Shown here: in pieces, positions 1 to 9,241 of the stretch | Layout: each line of letters begins with the position of its first letter | How positions within the stretch are numbered: the stretch's first letter is position 1 | NCBI GenBank assembly: GCA_019155205.2 | Contig: JAHNZQ020000308.1 | Coordinates: 2,165,038 to 2,229,037 of the forward strand | From: Gracilaria vermiculophylla | Lineage: Eukaryota; Rhodophyta; Florideophyceae; Gracilariales; Gracilariaceae | Direction of reading: 5' to 3' | Length of the DNA stretch: 64,000 nucleotides | Notes under the pieces: model-generated | What the model was told of the DNA's origin: nothing | The model's database searches: none | Seen by the model: only the letters and a program-made list of their open reading frames with translations | Program-made: the position numbers and the translations under genes

Positions 1-234
1 GCGTCTTTCAAGAACGTGTTTTCCTCCGATATATTGGCATACTCGTTTGGAGTTGACACCATCACATTTTCCCTTTTTCAATCATGGCTCGTGCGAGACG
101 ATGCAAATCGGCGTGCATGGAAGGACAACTCGGTGAAAAAACTGGCTGTAAACGCCTCAGTACTGCCCTTGTTCGGCTTGGCCTACTACTTGTTCCAACG
201 TGCAAGGTTCTCGACTTGCGGAAAACTACAATAA
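1..234 (+). CDS. C-terminal part of an unrecognised multi-span membrane protein (5' cut by window edge)
   Basis: The frame is open from the first base to a TAA at 232-234, giving the last 77 residues of a protein whose start lies outside the window. The residues alternate hydrophobic stretches with a short charged loop (WLVRDDANRR) and a final hydrophobic helix (LPLFGLAYYLF) before a basic tail. This layout resembles small algal or plant membrane proteins, but I do not recognise the family. The gene converges on the transporter gene that ends at 302, only 67 bp away. A spliced or truncated form cannot be excluded. Confidence 0.5.
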   Translation, partial: ASFKNVFSSDILAYSFGVDTITFSLFQSWLVRDDANRRAWKDNSVKKLAVNASVLPLFGLAYYLFQRARFSTCGKLQ

Positions 235-301
235 GGTACGAGCAGACAAAAGCTAACCCAAAATGTAAAAATATTACTAAGCAAGGACGGATTATCCGTC
301 G

Positions 302-1396
302 TTAAAGTTTGGGACTGAAATTTTTTGTGTGCAGGAACGAAGATTTGATGTGAGTGTCACCGATAACCACCTTGGACACGCAGGCTGATAGAATGAATAA
401 GGCTCCCACAAGGGCGTTGACTTGCATTGTTTCACCGCACAAGAACGAAGCGAGGGCGGCAGCCCAAAGCGGTTCAGTGGACATGAGAACTGCCATTTCA
501 CTCGCATGCACCCGTTTGAGAGCAACGTTCTGTAGCCATACTGCAAGAGCCGTGGTGACCACTCCCGTGTACACCGTGCACAGCGACATGTCGACGCTTG
601 AGAAGGTGGCCGATATGTTGAACGCACCGGTGTCGAGGAGGCTCCACAGAGTGGACAGCGCCGCAACAACAGCCAGCTGAATGGACGAAAGGGCCGCCAC
701 CTGGCGCGGGTAGTTGGCAGTTGCGCGCTCGTTGAGCGCAAAGCCAGCTGCAAAGGCGACGGCCTGCAGGAGCGCAAACACATCATTCGTTCCAAACGGT
801 AAACCGTTGGACGCCTCCAGGAAGGTGACGCCCGTGACGGCCAGCAACGCGGGGACGAGCAGCGACGGCAGCGACTGGTTGGACTTGGTTGCAAACAGCG
901 CAAGTCCAGAGCGTTGCAGCAGCGGAACAATGACCACAGCCAGAGCGCAGCAGAAGGCGCTGGTGGACGCGTGGGCATGCACGCCGCTCAACGACAGCGC
1001 CTGCGTGAAGTAGCCCAAGAACACGAAGAGGCCAATGACGGAAGCGTCCCTCAAAAATGGCGCCGACAGCTTGACGCGCGAAAGAAACGGCAAGGTGGCC
1101 AGCGACGCCAGCGTGAAGCGGGCGCAGGCGCAAAGCGAGGGCGACAGCGCGGTGCTCTGGACGTGCTTGACAACGGCAAAATTGGTGCCCCAGATGGCGG
1201 CGACGAGGAGCAGCAGCGCGCGCGGCGCCAAGTACGACAGGCGTGGGGCAGAGGGGAGCGGGGCAGGCGGAGTGGACGGCAGCACGGCGCGCGTGGTGAA
1301 GGGGCGGCGGCGCGTGGCGGATGGTGCGGTCGAGACGGGCAGACGCATGGGGTGGACGGCGTGGCGGAGCGGGAGAGAGGCGATGAAGGCGGCCAT
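302..1396 (-). CDS. EamA-type drug/metabolite transporter (DMT superfamily), probably organellar
   Basis: The 364-residue protein starts at an ATG at 1396. It has an N-terminal extension of about 55 residues rich in Ser, Thr, Pro, Arg and Ala and poor in acidic residues, as in a plastid transit peptide. The membrane core follows. The motif LLLVAAIWGTNFAVVKH near residue 60 is the classic first-helix signature of EamA transporters, and a second EamA repeat follows (LLQAVAFAAGFALNE, then LWAAALASFLCGE). About ten membrane segments are expected. Relatives export amino acids, nucleobases or other metabolites; the substrate here cannot be read from sequence. A run of 12 C on the coding strand lies just before the start codon. 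The gene is divergent from WDR46/UTP7. Confidence 0.85.
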   Translation of the reverse strand: MAAFIASLPLRHAVHPMRLPVSTAPSATRRRPFTTRAVLPSTPPAPLPSAPRLSYLAPRALLLLVAAIWGTNFAVVKHVQSTALSPSLCACARFTLASLATLPFLSRVKLSAPFLRDASVIGLFVFLGYFTQALSLSGVHAHASTSAFCCALAVVIVPLLQRSGLALFATKSNQSLPSLLVPALLAVTGVTFLEASNGLPFGTNDVFALLQAVAFAAGFALNERATANYPRQVAALSSIQLAVVAALSTLWSLLDTGAFNISATFSSVDMSLCTVYTGVVTTALAVWLQNVALKRVHASEMAVLMSTEPLWAAALASFLCGETMQVNALVGALFILSACVSKVVIGDTHIKSSFLHTKNFSPKL

Positions 1397-1830
1397 GGCG
1401 GCGATGGGGGGGGGGGGAGAGACGGGCGGGAGGCGACGGGGCGCAATGCGCGAGGCGACGGCGCAGGCGCTCTCTGTTTGGGCATCATCTCACCGGCGCC
1501 GCGCAATGGGACAGCACATTAGTTCTCGCGGCGGTGGCGCAACGGCGCGCGGTGACTCGCTCAGACGGCTCCCCACGTGTAGGGTTTGGCAATATACGCC
1601 ATCCGCCTCCACTGTGTAAGAAGGCGCGGTGTAAGGGGGGCGACTTGTGTGTGACACACGCGCGCAGTGCGCCTTGCACGCTGGACACGTGCGCTGGCCG
1701 CGATACGGACCAAAAAAGTGCCGGCGCCAGCGCTTCATTTTGGCGCAGAGGGACGCACTTGGGGGTTGGCCATGTGGCCAACGCCGCCGCCGTCGTGCTC
1801 CCCTGCACCAACCAACGTCGCTTGGTGCCA
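1397..1830. promoter_or_regulatory. Divergent promoter region between DMT transporter and WDR46/UTP7
   Basis: A 434-bp stretch between two head-to-head genes. It contains a 12-base G run at 1406-1417 (C run on the transporter sense strand) and an E2F-like TTTTGGCGC at 1738-1746, about 85 bp before the WDR46 start. The WDR46 frame stays open upstream to 1534, but the only codon there that could start it is also ATG, so a longer N-terminus cannot be ruled out. Confidence 0.4.
1738..1746 (+). promoter_or_regulatory. E2F-like motif TTTTGGCGC before WDR46/UTP7
   Basis: Matches the E2F/DP consensus TTTSSCGC. It lies about 85 bp upstream of the preferred start codon but inside the longer alternative reading frame, so it may be a chance match in GC-rich DNA. 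Confidence 0.25.
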
Positions 1831-3477
1831 ATGGGCGGCCATCGGTGGCGCGCGCGCGCGCCCAAGCAGACGCCGCTCGCCGATGTGAAGCCTACCGCGC
1901 GCAAGCGCGTTGCGCGCGTCAATCGCGCCGCCCATCTCTCACACGTCGTTCGCAAGGAAATCAGCGATGCGGCGGTGTTGCAGACCGACGCCCCCGGGGT
2001 GCTTGAGCCGCAGGGCGACCTCGAGCACACGTACCATTTCACGCAGCAAGCGCTGCGACCGCACGTTGACATGGCCACGCTGGCCAAGGCGGACTTCAAT
2101 CTCAACTTGGAGCAGTCGGCGTTGGCGCCGTACCACACTGCGCGCTTCTCGCGCTCCTCCCGTTCTTTGTTGGTGGCCAGTCGACTGGGTCATGTTTCGG
2201 TCATGGACTGGCGCGCATTCAAGCTGCGCACCGAGCTCATGCTCAACGAAACCGTTCGTTCTGCGGTGTTTCTGCACAATGATTCGTTCTTCGCCACTGC
2301 GCAGAAGCAGTTTGTGTACGTGTACGATGCGCGCGGCTTGCAGTTGCATGTGTTGAGGAATCACAGGGATCCAGACAATCTTGTGTTCCTGCCGCACCAC
2401 ATGCTGTTGGCGTCCACATCCGCGCGCGCCGCAGCGCACGGCCGTCTCGTTTACACCGACACGTCCACTGGTGAGGTCATCAATGAACACGACTATGCGT
2501 CGCGGCATTTGCGCCTCAATGCGGCCACGGATGCGTGCGTAAATTTGTGGAATGGCGTCGTTCATGTGGCACACACGTCCGGAGTTGTTTCACTGTGGTC
2601 GCCATTGTCAGGTCGTCCTTTGGCACGCATGCTGACGCATCGCTCGGCCGTGCATCACGTGGCAATGGACCCGAACGGGCGCCACATGTATACGACGGGG
2701 GCTGATTGCGTCGTTGCGTGTTGGGATATGCGGACGTATCGAAAGGTGTTTGAGTGGCGCATTCCGGCGAATGCCAGCTCGCTTTGCGTGTCGCAACGCC
2801 ACATGGTTGCACTTTGCTTCGGCTCATCCGTGCACATCTGGGCTCCGTTCTCCACGCGCTCGGACCTGTCCGTGTCGGAGAAGCGCTCGCAGCCGTACAT
2901 GACACAGTCGTACTCCGGCTCAGTGCTCACCGGGGTTGATTTCTGCGCGTTTGAGGATGTGCTGTGCGTGTGCCATGAGACGGGTGTGCGCAACATGATT
3001 GTGCCCGGGGCGGGCGAACCGACGTTCGACACGAGGGCTCCCAACCCGTACGAAAGCAGGAAGCAGCGGGCGCAGAACGAAGTGCGATCGCTGCTGGACA
3101 AGCTGCCGGCGGCGTCCATCGTGCTGGACGCGAGCAGCATCGGGACGGTGGACCGCGACGCGCACGAGCGCGTGCGCGAGATGCGGGAGCAGCAGCGGCG
3201 CGCAAACCTGGAGAAAATCAGCAAGCGCGGGGCGCGGCGGAAGCAGAAGGGGCGCAACAAGATAGGCAAGCGGCTGAGGAAGGCGCAGGAGACGGCGGCG
3301 CAGGCGCGGCAGCTGCGCACGGAGCAGGCGCAGCTGGAGCGGGAGAAGACGAAGAAAGCGGCGCGACAGATGCGCGAGAAGGACGTGCGCGACGCCAAGC
3401 GCGGAGTGGGCGCTGGGGGCGTTGGGGCGTGCGACCCGTTGCCGCATGCGCTGCAGCGCTTTGTCAAAAAGAAGTGA
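1831..3477 (+). CDS. UTP7: WD40-repeat protein WDR46/UTP7 (BING4), small-subunit rRNA processome
   Basis: The ATG at 1831 gives 548 residues; an in-frame ATG at 1534 would add 99 low-quality residues, so I chose the later one. A short basic N-terminal region leads into a WD40 propeller: GHVSVMDWR, FVYVYDARG, HRSAVHHVAMDPNG and ADCVVACWDMR are visible blades. The C-terminus carries the BING4 tail, recognisable from NPYESRKQRAQNEVRSLLDK and a very basic coiled stretch (GRNKIGKRLRKAQE). In yeast and humans this family is a scaffold of the nucleolar U3 snoRNP processome needed for 18S rRNA maturation. The reading frame has no intron. Confidence 0.88.
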   Translation: MGGHRWRARAPKQTPLADVKPTARKRVARVNRAAHLSHVVRKEISDAAVLQTDAPGVLEPQGDLEHTYHFTQQALRPHVDMATLAKADFNLNLEQSALAPYHTARFSRSSRSLLVASRLGHVSVMDWRAFKLRTELMLNETVRSAVFLHNDSFFATAQKQFVYVYDARGLQLHVLRNHRDPDNLVFLPHHMLLASTSARAAAHGRLVYTDTSTGEVINEHDYASRHLRLNAATDACVNLWNGVVHVAHTSGVVSLWSPLSGRPLARMLTHRSAVHHVAMDPNGRHMYTTGADCVVACWDMRTYRKVFEWRIPANASSLCVSQRHMVALCFGSSVHIWAPFSTRSDLSVSEKRSQPYMTQSYSGSVLTGVDFCAFEDVLCVCHETGVRNMIVPGAGEPTFDTRAPNPYESRKQRAQNEVRSLLDKLPAASIVLDASSIGTVDRDAHERVREMREQQRRANLEKISKRGARRKQKGRNKIGKRLRKAQETAAQARQLRTEQAQLEREKTKKAARQMREKDVRDAKRGVGAGGVGACDPLPHALQRFVKKK

Positions 3478-4161
3478 GGTTTGCTTTGTTCTTTTTGCTT
3501 GACGAAGGGCGTGTGTGTAACACTGGGTGCATTGGCAGATTACCGTAGCGCTCCAAACACGGGCAGCACATGATGGCGCAAAAGGTGCGAGCCAAGGCGT
3601 GGAGTGATGCCAAAGCTTGATATCAACAACCGAGCGCAAAGTGAATGATGTTAAAGCACGGTTATGGCGGTGGGGTGCGCGGAAGAGCATGCCGCGGCTG
3701 GTGCTTGTGCTGCGGGTGGAATGCATTTTAGCTCAAGCCCATTGTGGCACGCAGTTGGGTAACTAATGTGCGAGGAGCCTCTGGGGGGTGCAATGCGATG
3801 AGCAAAGCTGCGGCTTTGTGCAGCACGTCCGCAGCGCCGTGGCGTTTCTTGTGTGCGAATGTGTGAACGCTCAGCGCGGTGCGCACTCAGCAGGCTGTTG
3901 TGGAGTGCATGGCAGCATGTCAGCCTTTGAACAATTGCGGATGTACGTTGCAACATGACTTGACGGCGCGCACGCGATGGCGCATTGCGCGTGCTCTGCC
4001 GGAGCAGGGCAAGCTACATGCTTCAACTCTCTCATCATCGTGTGGGCCCGCTGCGAGCTAGTTTGGCCAGTGTAAATATGGCAGTGGCACACGTGCGCAC
4101 TTGCTTTGGAGCGCGGCAACACAAGCCCCCAGCGGCTCGACCACGCGCTCTGCGCCACCCC

Positions 4162-4210
<49 letters not shown>

Positions 4211-4937
4211 GCTGAGCGGAGCGTGCGCGCGACGGACGCGGCGGACGCGGCGCAGTGCAGCGTTGGGGGGAGCGCGGCGCGCGCGCGAGGCTCGCGACGG
4301 CGGCGCGTGCGGCGCGGCGGCGGCGGCGGCTCGGCGGCGGCGCAGCGGCGGCGCAGCGCGCGCCAGCGCCGTGCAACGTGTGCGCGCAGAGGCGGCGCCG
4401 CACGCGCCGCGCATGACGGCAGCCGGCGGCGGCGGCGGCGGCGCGCGGCGGCGCGCGCACTTGCGCGGCGCGCGCGGCGCACGCGGCGCACGCGGCGCAC
4501 GCTCGCGGCCTTCCGCGGACGCGTGGCGCCGCGCCACTGGCGCCGCCGCGCGCGCGGCATTCACTGCGCGCACTGCGGCGCACTGCGCGCGGCGCGCGTT
4601 CAAAACTTCGAACGCCGATTACACAAAGCGGCGGCGGCGGCGGCGGGCGCCGCGCGCCTTCCGCACCGCGCCGCGCCGCGCCGCGCCGTCGCGCGCCACA
4701 TGGCGCTCGCCGCGAGCCGCCGCGCGCGCCACGCGTGGCTGCGCGCTCCTACTTGATAGCGCAGCCCGCTACGCGCGGCTCCGCGCCACCGCGTGCACCG
4801 CCGCCCGCCGCTGCTGTCCCCACCGCCCCCGCCACCGTCTGCGTCCCTTCCGCCCACTCGCCGCGCCCGCCGCGCCCGCCGCGCCCGCCGCGCCCGCCGC
4901 GCCCGCCGCGCCCGCCGCGCCTCATCGCCCGCGCGCA
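3478..4937. other. Long GC-rich intergenic/upstream region
   Basis: About 1.46 kb without a convincing gene. The first 600 bp are of ordinary composition. From about 4150 the DNA is made almost wholly of GCG/CGC triplets and GGCGC words, which keeps several frames open on both strands for hundreds of codons. The + frame of the next gene is open back to 4101, but the extra residues are only poly-Gly, poly-Ala and Arg strings, so I treat this part as promoter or 5' UTR. Confidence 0.5.
4162..4210. repeat. (CGG)n triplet microsatellite, about 16 units
   Basis: A nearly perfect run of GCG/CGG triplets. It is long enough for length instability and for G-rich secondary structure. It lies about 730 bp before the preferred start codon of the next gene. 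Confidence 0.9.
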
Positions 4938-6362
4938 ATGGCGGCCGCCGCCACGCCCGCCGCCGCGCCGCCCGCCGCGCGCGCCGCCGCCGCCGACCGC
5001 CGCTGCGCGCGCGCCGAGCCGCCGCCGCTGCCGCCGCCCGCCGCCGCGCCGCCGCGCGTGCCGCGCTCCTCGTCCTTCACGCGCTCGCGCCGCTTCCTCA
5101 CGGGCAAGGGGCTCAGCGTGCGCGAGTCGTTCGGCGTCGTGGACGACCGCCCCACGCCCAACTCCTTCCACGCCGCGCGCATGCAGCTCATGCACCTGCT
5201 GCACGCCGAGCCGCGCGCCGAGCCGCGCGCGCCGCCGCCGCCGCCGCCGCCGCCGCCGTCGCCGCCCTTGTCAGCGTGCTCGCCGTCGCCGTCCGCCGCC
5301 GCCGCCGCCGCCGCCGTGGTGGTGCCGCCTGCGCCGCCGCTGCCCACCGCCGCGTGCGCGCGCTCGGCCGCCGCCGCCGCCGCCGCCGCCGAGCGGCGCA
5401 GCAGCGAGAGTGACAGCGACGCGCGCGCGCTCGCGCCCGCAAGCAACAACGACGACGACGACGACAACAACAACAACAACAACAGCATCAGCCTCAGCAA
5501 CAACAACAGCATCAGCGACAGCATCACCAACAGCGCCAGCGTGTGGCGCGAGGCGCGCTTCAGCAACGTGGCGGAGGCGCGCCGCTGGTTCGAGCAGCTG
5601 GGCGCGCGCAGCGCGTCGCGCGAGAACAGCGCCAGCTCGGCCGTGTCGGACAACACGCGGCGCGGCGCAGTGCGCGCGGCGGCGGTAGTGGCGACGGCGG
5701 CGGCGGCGGCGGCGGCGGCGGCAGCTGGCGCGGACGCGCGCGCGGGCGCGGGCGCCGATGACGCAAGCAGTCTCGAGTCGGCCAACGAAAGCGCGCTCAA
5801 GCGCGCGGCGGCGGCGGCGGCGGCGCGCGGCGCGCCGGACAGCGAGAGCGTGACGCCGTGCTCGTCGGAGGCGCCGCTGTCGCCGTACGCGCCGGCGGCG
5901 CTGCCGCCGCACTGCGTGGGCGTGTCGGCGCGCGCGTTCCTGCACGCGGACGGCGGCGCGCGCGGCGCGGCGCTGGCGCGGCGCGACTCGCACGCGCCGT
6001 TCGTGTCGCGCGCCGACCGCGCGGCGCCGCCGCTGGCGCCGCCGCAGCGCAAGCCGTCGGCGCTGGCGCGCCTGGGCGACGACCTCAGGCGCCGCCTGCC
6101 GCGCTCGCGCAGCTTTGGGCGCGTGGGCCGCCTGCGCTCCTTTGCGCGCAGCGACGCCGCGCCCACGCCGCCGCGCCCCATGCAACGTAGCAACTCGGCG
6201 CCGACCGCGCACTGGTGGAGACGTGTGCCGCGCGGCGCGCAGCCGCACGCGCACCAACCGCCCCCCGCCGTGCCGCCCCCCGCCGTGCCACGTTGCAAGT
6301 CGGTGCATTTTGCCGACCAGCGTGCCGCCACCCGCTGCGACGTTTCGCCGCCGCCGTCGACG

Positions 6363-6411
<49 letters not shown>

Positions 6412-6685
6412 GGTCTCGAGACGACGCGCACGGCGCCGCGGCCGCCGACGATGGCCTTGTCACCATCGAGCGCCGCATCCGACGCACGCACGCCGACGGC
6501 CGCGTCGAGCTCGTCACGCGCCGCGTGCGCGTGCGCCCGGAGTGCGTGCTGCACAACGGCGACGTCATCGTGCGCCGTCGGGTGACGCGCGCGCGCGCCG
6601 ATGGCCGCGGCGCCGAGCTCATGACCGTGCGCCAGCTCATTTCGCGCAAGCCACCCAACGCCGCCGCCAGCACCACCAGCATCAC

Positions 6686-6728
<43 letters not shown>

Positions 6729-7031
6729 GCCGCCGCCGCCAGCACCACCAGCACCACCACCGCTGCTGCCGCCAGCACCACCCCCACCGCTGCTGCCGCC
6801 GCGCCGCTGCGCGACGCGCCGCGCGTGCGCCGCACGTCGTCCATGCCGGACGTGCCGCCCACGCAGCCGCCGCCGCGCGGCGCGGTGCACAGCGCGCGCG
6901 CGCGCGCGCTGTCGCACTCGGCGCGCGACGCGCCGCGGCCGCGCGCCACGGCCGCGCCGCGCCGCGAGCCCGGCGTGGGCGCCGCGCTGCGCGCCTGGCT
7001 GGCCGCGCGCCGCGCGCGCCGCCGCCGCTAG
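4938..7031 (+). CDS. Unrecognised Ala/Pro/Arg-rich protein with homopolymer tracts
   Basis: The ATG at 4938 gives 697 residues. Most of it is low complexity: poly-Ala, poly-Pro, an Asp/Asn tract near residue 170, and Ser-rich parts. Three islands look like real constrained protein. Residues 44-88 contain RSSSFTRSRRFLTGKG and ESFGVVDDRPTPNSF. A short helix near residue 210 reads AEARRWFEQLGARS. Residues 506-575 hold paired basic segments (GLVTIERRIRRTHADGRVEL and PECVLHNGDVIVRRRVTRAR). RSNSAP and RTSSMP motifs look like basophilic kinase or 14-3-3 sites. I do not recognise the family. A nuclear or cytoskeletal regulatory role is only a guess. The antisense strand is also open, but it lacks such islands. 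Confidence 0.6.
6365..6411. repeat. (CCG)n microsatellite coding poly-Pro
   Basis: A perfect CCG/GCC triplet run inside the preceding coding region, translated as about 16 prolines in the + frame. It is probably length-polymorphic. Confidence 0.9.
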
Positions 7032-7173
7032 CCGCCCCGCGCGCGCGCGCGTGCGCGCGCGCGCGCGCCGCGCGTGCTCTCGCGAGCGCGCCGCGCGGGG
7101 GGGTGCGACCGCCCACGCGAGCACGCGGCTGCGCAATTTGGGCGCAGAACGCGTTGCACGCGGCACCGCGCGA

Positions 7174-7182
7174 TTTTGGCGC
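7174..7182 (+). promoter_or_regulatory. E2F-like site upstream of the cyclin gene (distal)
   Basis: TTTTGGCGC, a match to TTTSSCGC, about 130 bp before the cyclin start codon and 40 bp from a second copy. Functional assignment is inference. Confidence 0.45.
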
Positions 7183-7220
7183 GCCACCGCCCCGCCTGCC
7201 CTCCCGCGTCGCGCTATTTG

Positions 7221-7229
7221 TTTGGCGCC
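7221..7229 (+). promoter_or_regulatory. E2F-like site upstream of the cyclin gene (proximal)
   Basis: TTTGGCGCC, about 83 bp before the cyclin start codon. With the distal copy it makes a pair, as often seen at S-phase genes. Confidence 0.45.
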
Positions 7230-7311
7230 GCGCCGTCGCCGTCACCGCCCGCCCGCCCGCCGCTGTGCGCGCGCTGCCCTTCCCCCCTTTCCTCCCTCCC
7301 CCTCCCCCGAG

Positions 7312-8751
7312 ATGCCGCTGGCAGCCGACGTGCCGCCCGCCGCTGCCTCCGCCACCGCCGTTGCCGCCACCGCCGCCGTTGCCGCCGCCGCCGCCGCCGC
7401 TGGCTCCCGCTCCAGACTGCCGCTGCGCGCGCGCGTGCTCGCCCACCGCCCGCATCCCGCCGTCAAGCGCCCCCGCCCCGCGCCGCCGGTCGGCGCCGCC
7501 GCCGCGCCCAACGCGTGCCCCAACCCGCCGCCAAAGCGCGCGCGCCGACAGCCGCCGCTGTCGCTCGAGTCGCTCGTCGTGTCCAATGTGCTGCAGGCTC
7601 AGTCGCGCGTGCCGCGCGGCTTCGTGCGCCCCGCACGCCCCAACCTCATCGACGCGCGCCTGCGCGAGGTCGTCGTGGACTGGCTCATGGAGGTGGCCGC
7701 CGAGTACGCCGCGCCCAGCACCACCCTCGCGCTGGCCGTCAACTACCTGGATCGCATGCTGGCGTGCAGCGCCGTCACGCGCCACTCCGTGCAGCCCGTC
7801 GCCGTCGTGTGCATGCTGCTGGCGTGCAAGATGGACCACTCGGACCCGCCGTCCATGGTGGACGGCGTCGCCATGTGCGACCGCGCCGCCACCACCGCCA
7901 CGCTGCTGGCCATGGAGACCACCATCCTTCTGCGCCTAAACTTCGACCTCAATGTGTTCACGCCGTGCTCGGCACTCACGCTGCTGCTGCGCCACATTGT
8001 GCCCGCCAGGCTGCACGCGCGCGCCTCATCGCTGTGCGCCGTCCTGGCGCACGTCGCCATGCTGCACGCGCACCTGGCGTGCCGCCCCCCGGCCAACATC
8101 GCCCTGGCGTGCGTGCTGCTCGGCCTGCACGTGCTGCGCGCCCGCCTCGCGCCCGTGCTCAGCCGCGCCGCGCCCGACGTGCGCCGCGCCCTGTGCGCCT
8201 CCGCCGTCGTCGAGTCCGCCGTGCTGCTGTGGCAGAAGTGGCTCGCGCTGCACGACCCGTGCGCACACTACCCCTGCCGCTGGCTGCTCCGCCGCTGGCC
8301 CGACGTGCACCCGCTCGCCTACTCGCGCGCCGCGCCGCTGCCGCCCGACCAGCTGCGCCGCGCGCTGCGCGACGCCGTTAGCTGCGCCGCTGCCGCCGCC
8401 GCCGCCGCCGCCGCCGCCGCTGCCGCCGCTAGCGCTGGCGCTGGCCGGCCGCCGTCGCCGCCGCTGCACCCACCCCAGCCGCTGTCGCGGGCGGCTTGGT
8501 CGCCGTCACCGTCGCAGACGAGCGCGTCGCCGACGCCGTCGCCGCTGTCTACCCCGCCGCCGCCGCGGCAGCGGCCGCCGCCGCTGGACGATGGTGTGCG
8601 CGCGCGCGCCGCCACCGCGGCCGCCGCCGCAGCGCCGCCCACGCCGTCGTCGGCCGCCACGACGGCGATGGCGGAGGCGGAGGCGGAGGCCGGGGCGGAG
8701 ACGGAGGCGGAGGTGGCGGCGGCGGTGCGTGCATCGCCGGCGCAGCCCTGA
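7312..8751 (+). CDS. Mitotic-type (A/B-like) cyclin
   Basis: I start at ATG 7312, right after a pyrimidine-rich tract, giving 479 residues; the frame is open further upstream only through Arg/Ala-rich filler. The N-terminal 80 residues are Ala/Pro-rich with basic clusters resembling nuclear localisation signals (VKRPRP, PPKRARR). The cyclin box runs from about residue 84 to 300. LREVVVDWLMEVAAEY at 118-132 is the hallmark of CDK-binding cyclins, followed by TLALAVNYLDRML. The Lys and Glu expected to contact the kinase are not both obvious: the usual Lys of the next helix appears as CKMD. The last 120 residues are poly-Ala and Pro/Ser-rich. The protein should bind a cyclin-dependent kinase; the subclass is uncertain. 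Two E2F-like sites precede it. Confidence 0.82.
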   Translation: MPLAADVPPAAASATAVAATAAVAAAAAAAGSRSRLPLRARVLAHRPHPAVKRPRPAPPVGAAAAPNACPNPPPKRARRQPPLSLESLVVSNVLQAQSRVPRGFVRPARPNLIDARLREVVVDWLMEVAAEYAAPSTTLALAVNYLDRMLACSAVTRHSVQPVAVVCMLLACKMDHSDPPSMVDGVAMCDRAATTATLLAMETTILLRLNFDLNVFTPCSALTLLLRHIVPARLHARASSLCAVLAHVAMLHAHLACRPPANIALACVLLGLHVLRARLAPVLSRAAPDVRRALCASAVVESAVLLWQKWLALHDPCAHYPCRWLLRRWPDVHPLAYSRAAPLPPDQLRRALRDAVSCAAAAAAAAAAAAAAASAGAGRPPSPPLHPPQPLSRAAWSPSPSQTSASPTPSPLSTPPPPRQRPPPLDDGVRARAATAAAAAAPPTPSSAATTAMAEAEAEAGAETEAEVAAAVRASPAQP

Positions 8752-9241
8752 GTGCGGCGCGCACGCGCTGGCGGGAGCACGCGATGGCGCCGTGCGCTGG
8801 CGCGCCGCGATTGGCGCACGTGGCAACAGACGGGGCGCGCGCGCCGCGCCGCAGACGCGCTGCGCCGCAGCTTTGGCGGTCGTCGGCGGGCGCCGCCACC
8901 TGCCGGCCGCGTGTCCCCGCGGCGTTGGTCGCTGGCGTGGATGGCCATCGCTGCGTGCCGCCGCATGACCTCCGTTGCGCCGCACCGCTCCTGCTCATCG
9001 ACCTGCTTCCGCCGCGCCCCCTTTTTAACGCGTCTCCCCCGCGCCCCCGTCGCCGCCTGTCTTTCCGTCTCGTCCCCTCCGCCCGCGCACCAATCTCCCT
9101 CCCACTAACTGACTCTCGCGCTTCGCCCCTCCCCGTAGTCCCCCTGTGGTCGCCGAATAGTTCCCCCCCCCCGCGTCCACCGCTTCTTTTTGCTCGCTCG
9201 CTCCCACACACGTACTCCATCTCTCTCTCTCGGTAAACACA
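8752..9241. promoter_or_regulatory. Promoter and pyrimidine-rich 5' region of PDX1
   Basis: 490 bp between the cyclin stop and PDX1. The half nearest PDX1 is strongly C/T-rich on the coding strand, with a C10 run at 9163-9172 and a CT dinucleotide run just before the start. No TATA box is obvious. Confidence 0.4.

Noticed and set aside
4922..6949. 675-codon antisense open frame
   Set aside because: It lies opposite the better + frame in triplet-repeat DNA. It has no constrained islands, and the open state follows from GC content.
5271..7187. 638-codon second antisense frame
   Set aside because: Arg/Ala filler only, no motif, same cause.
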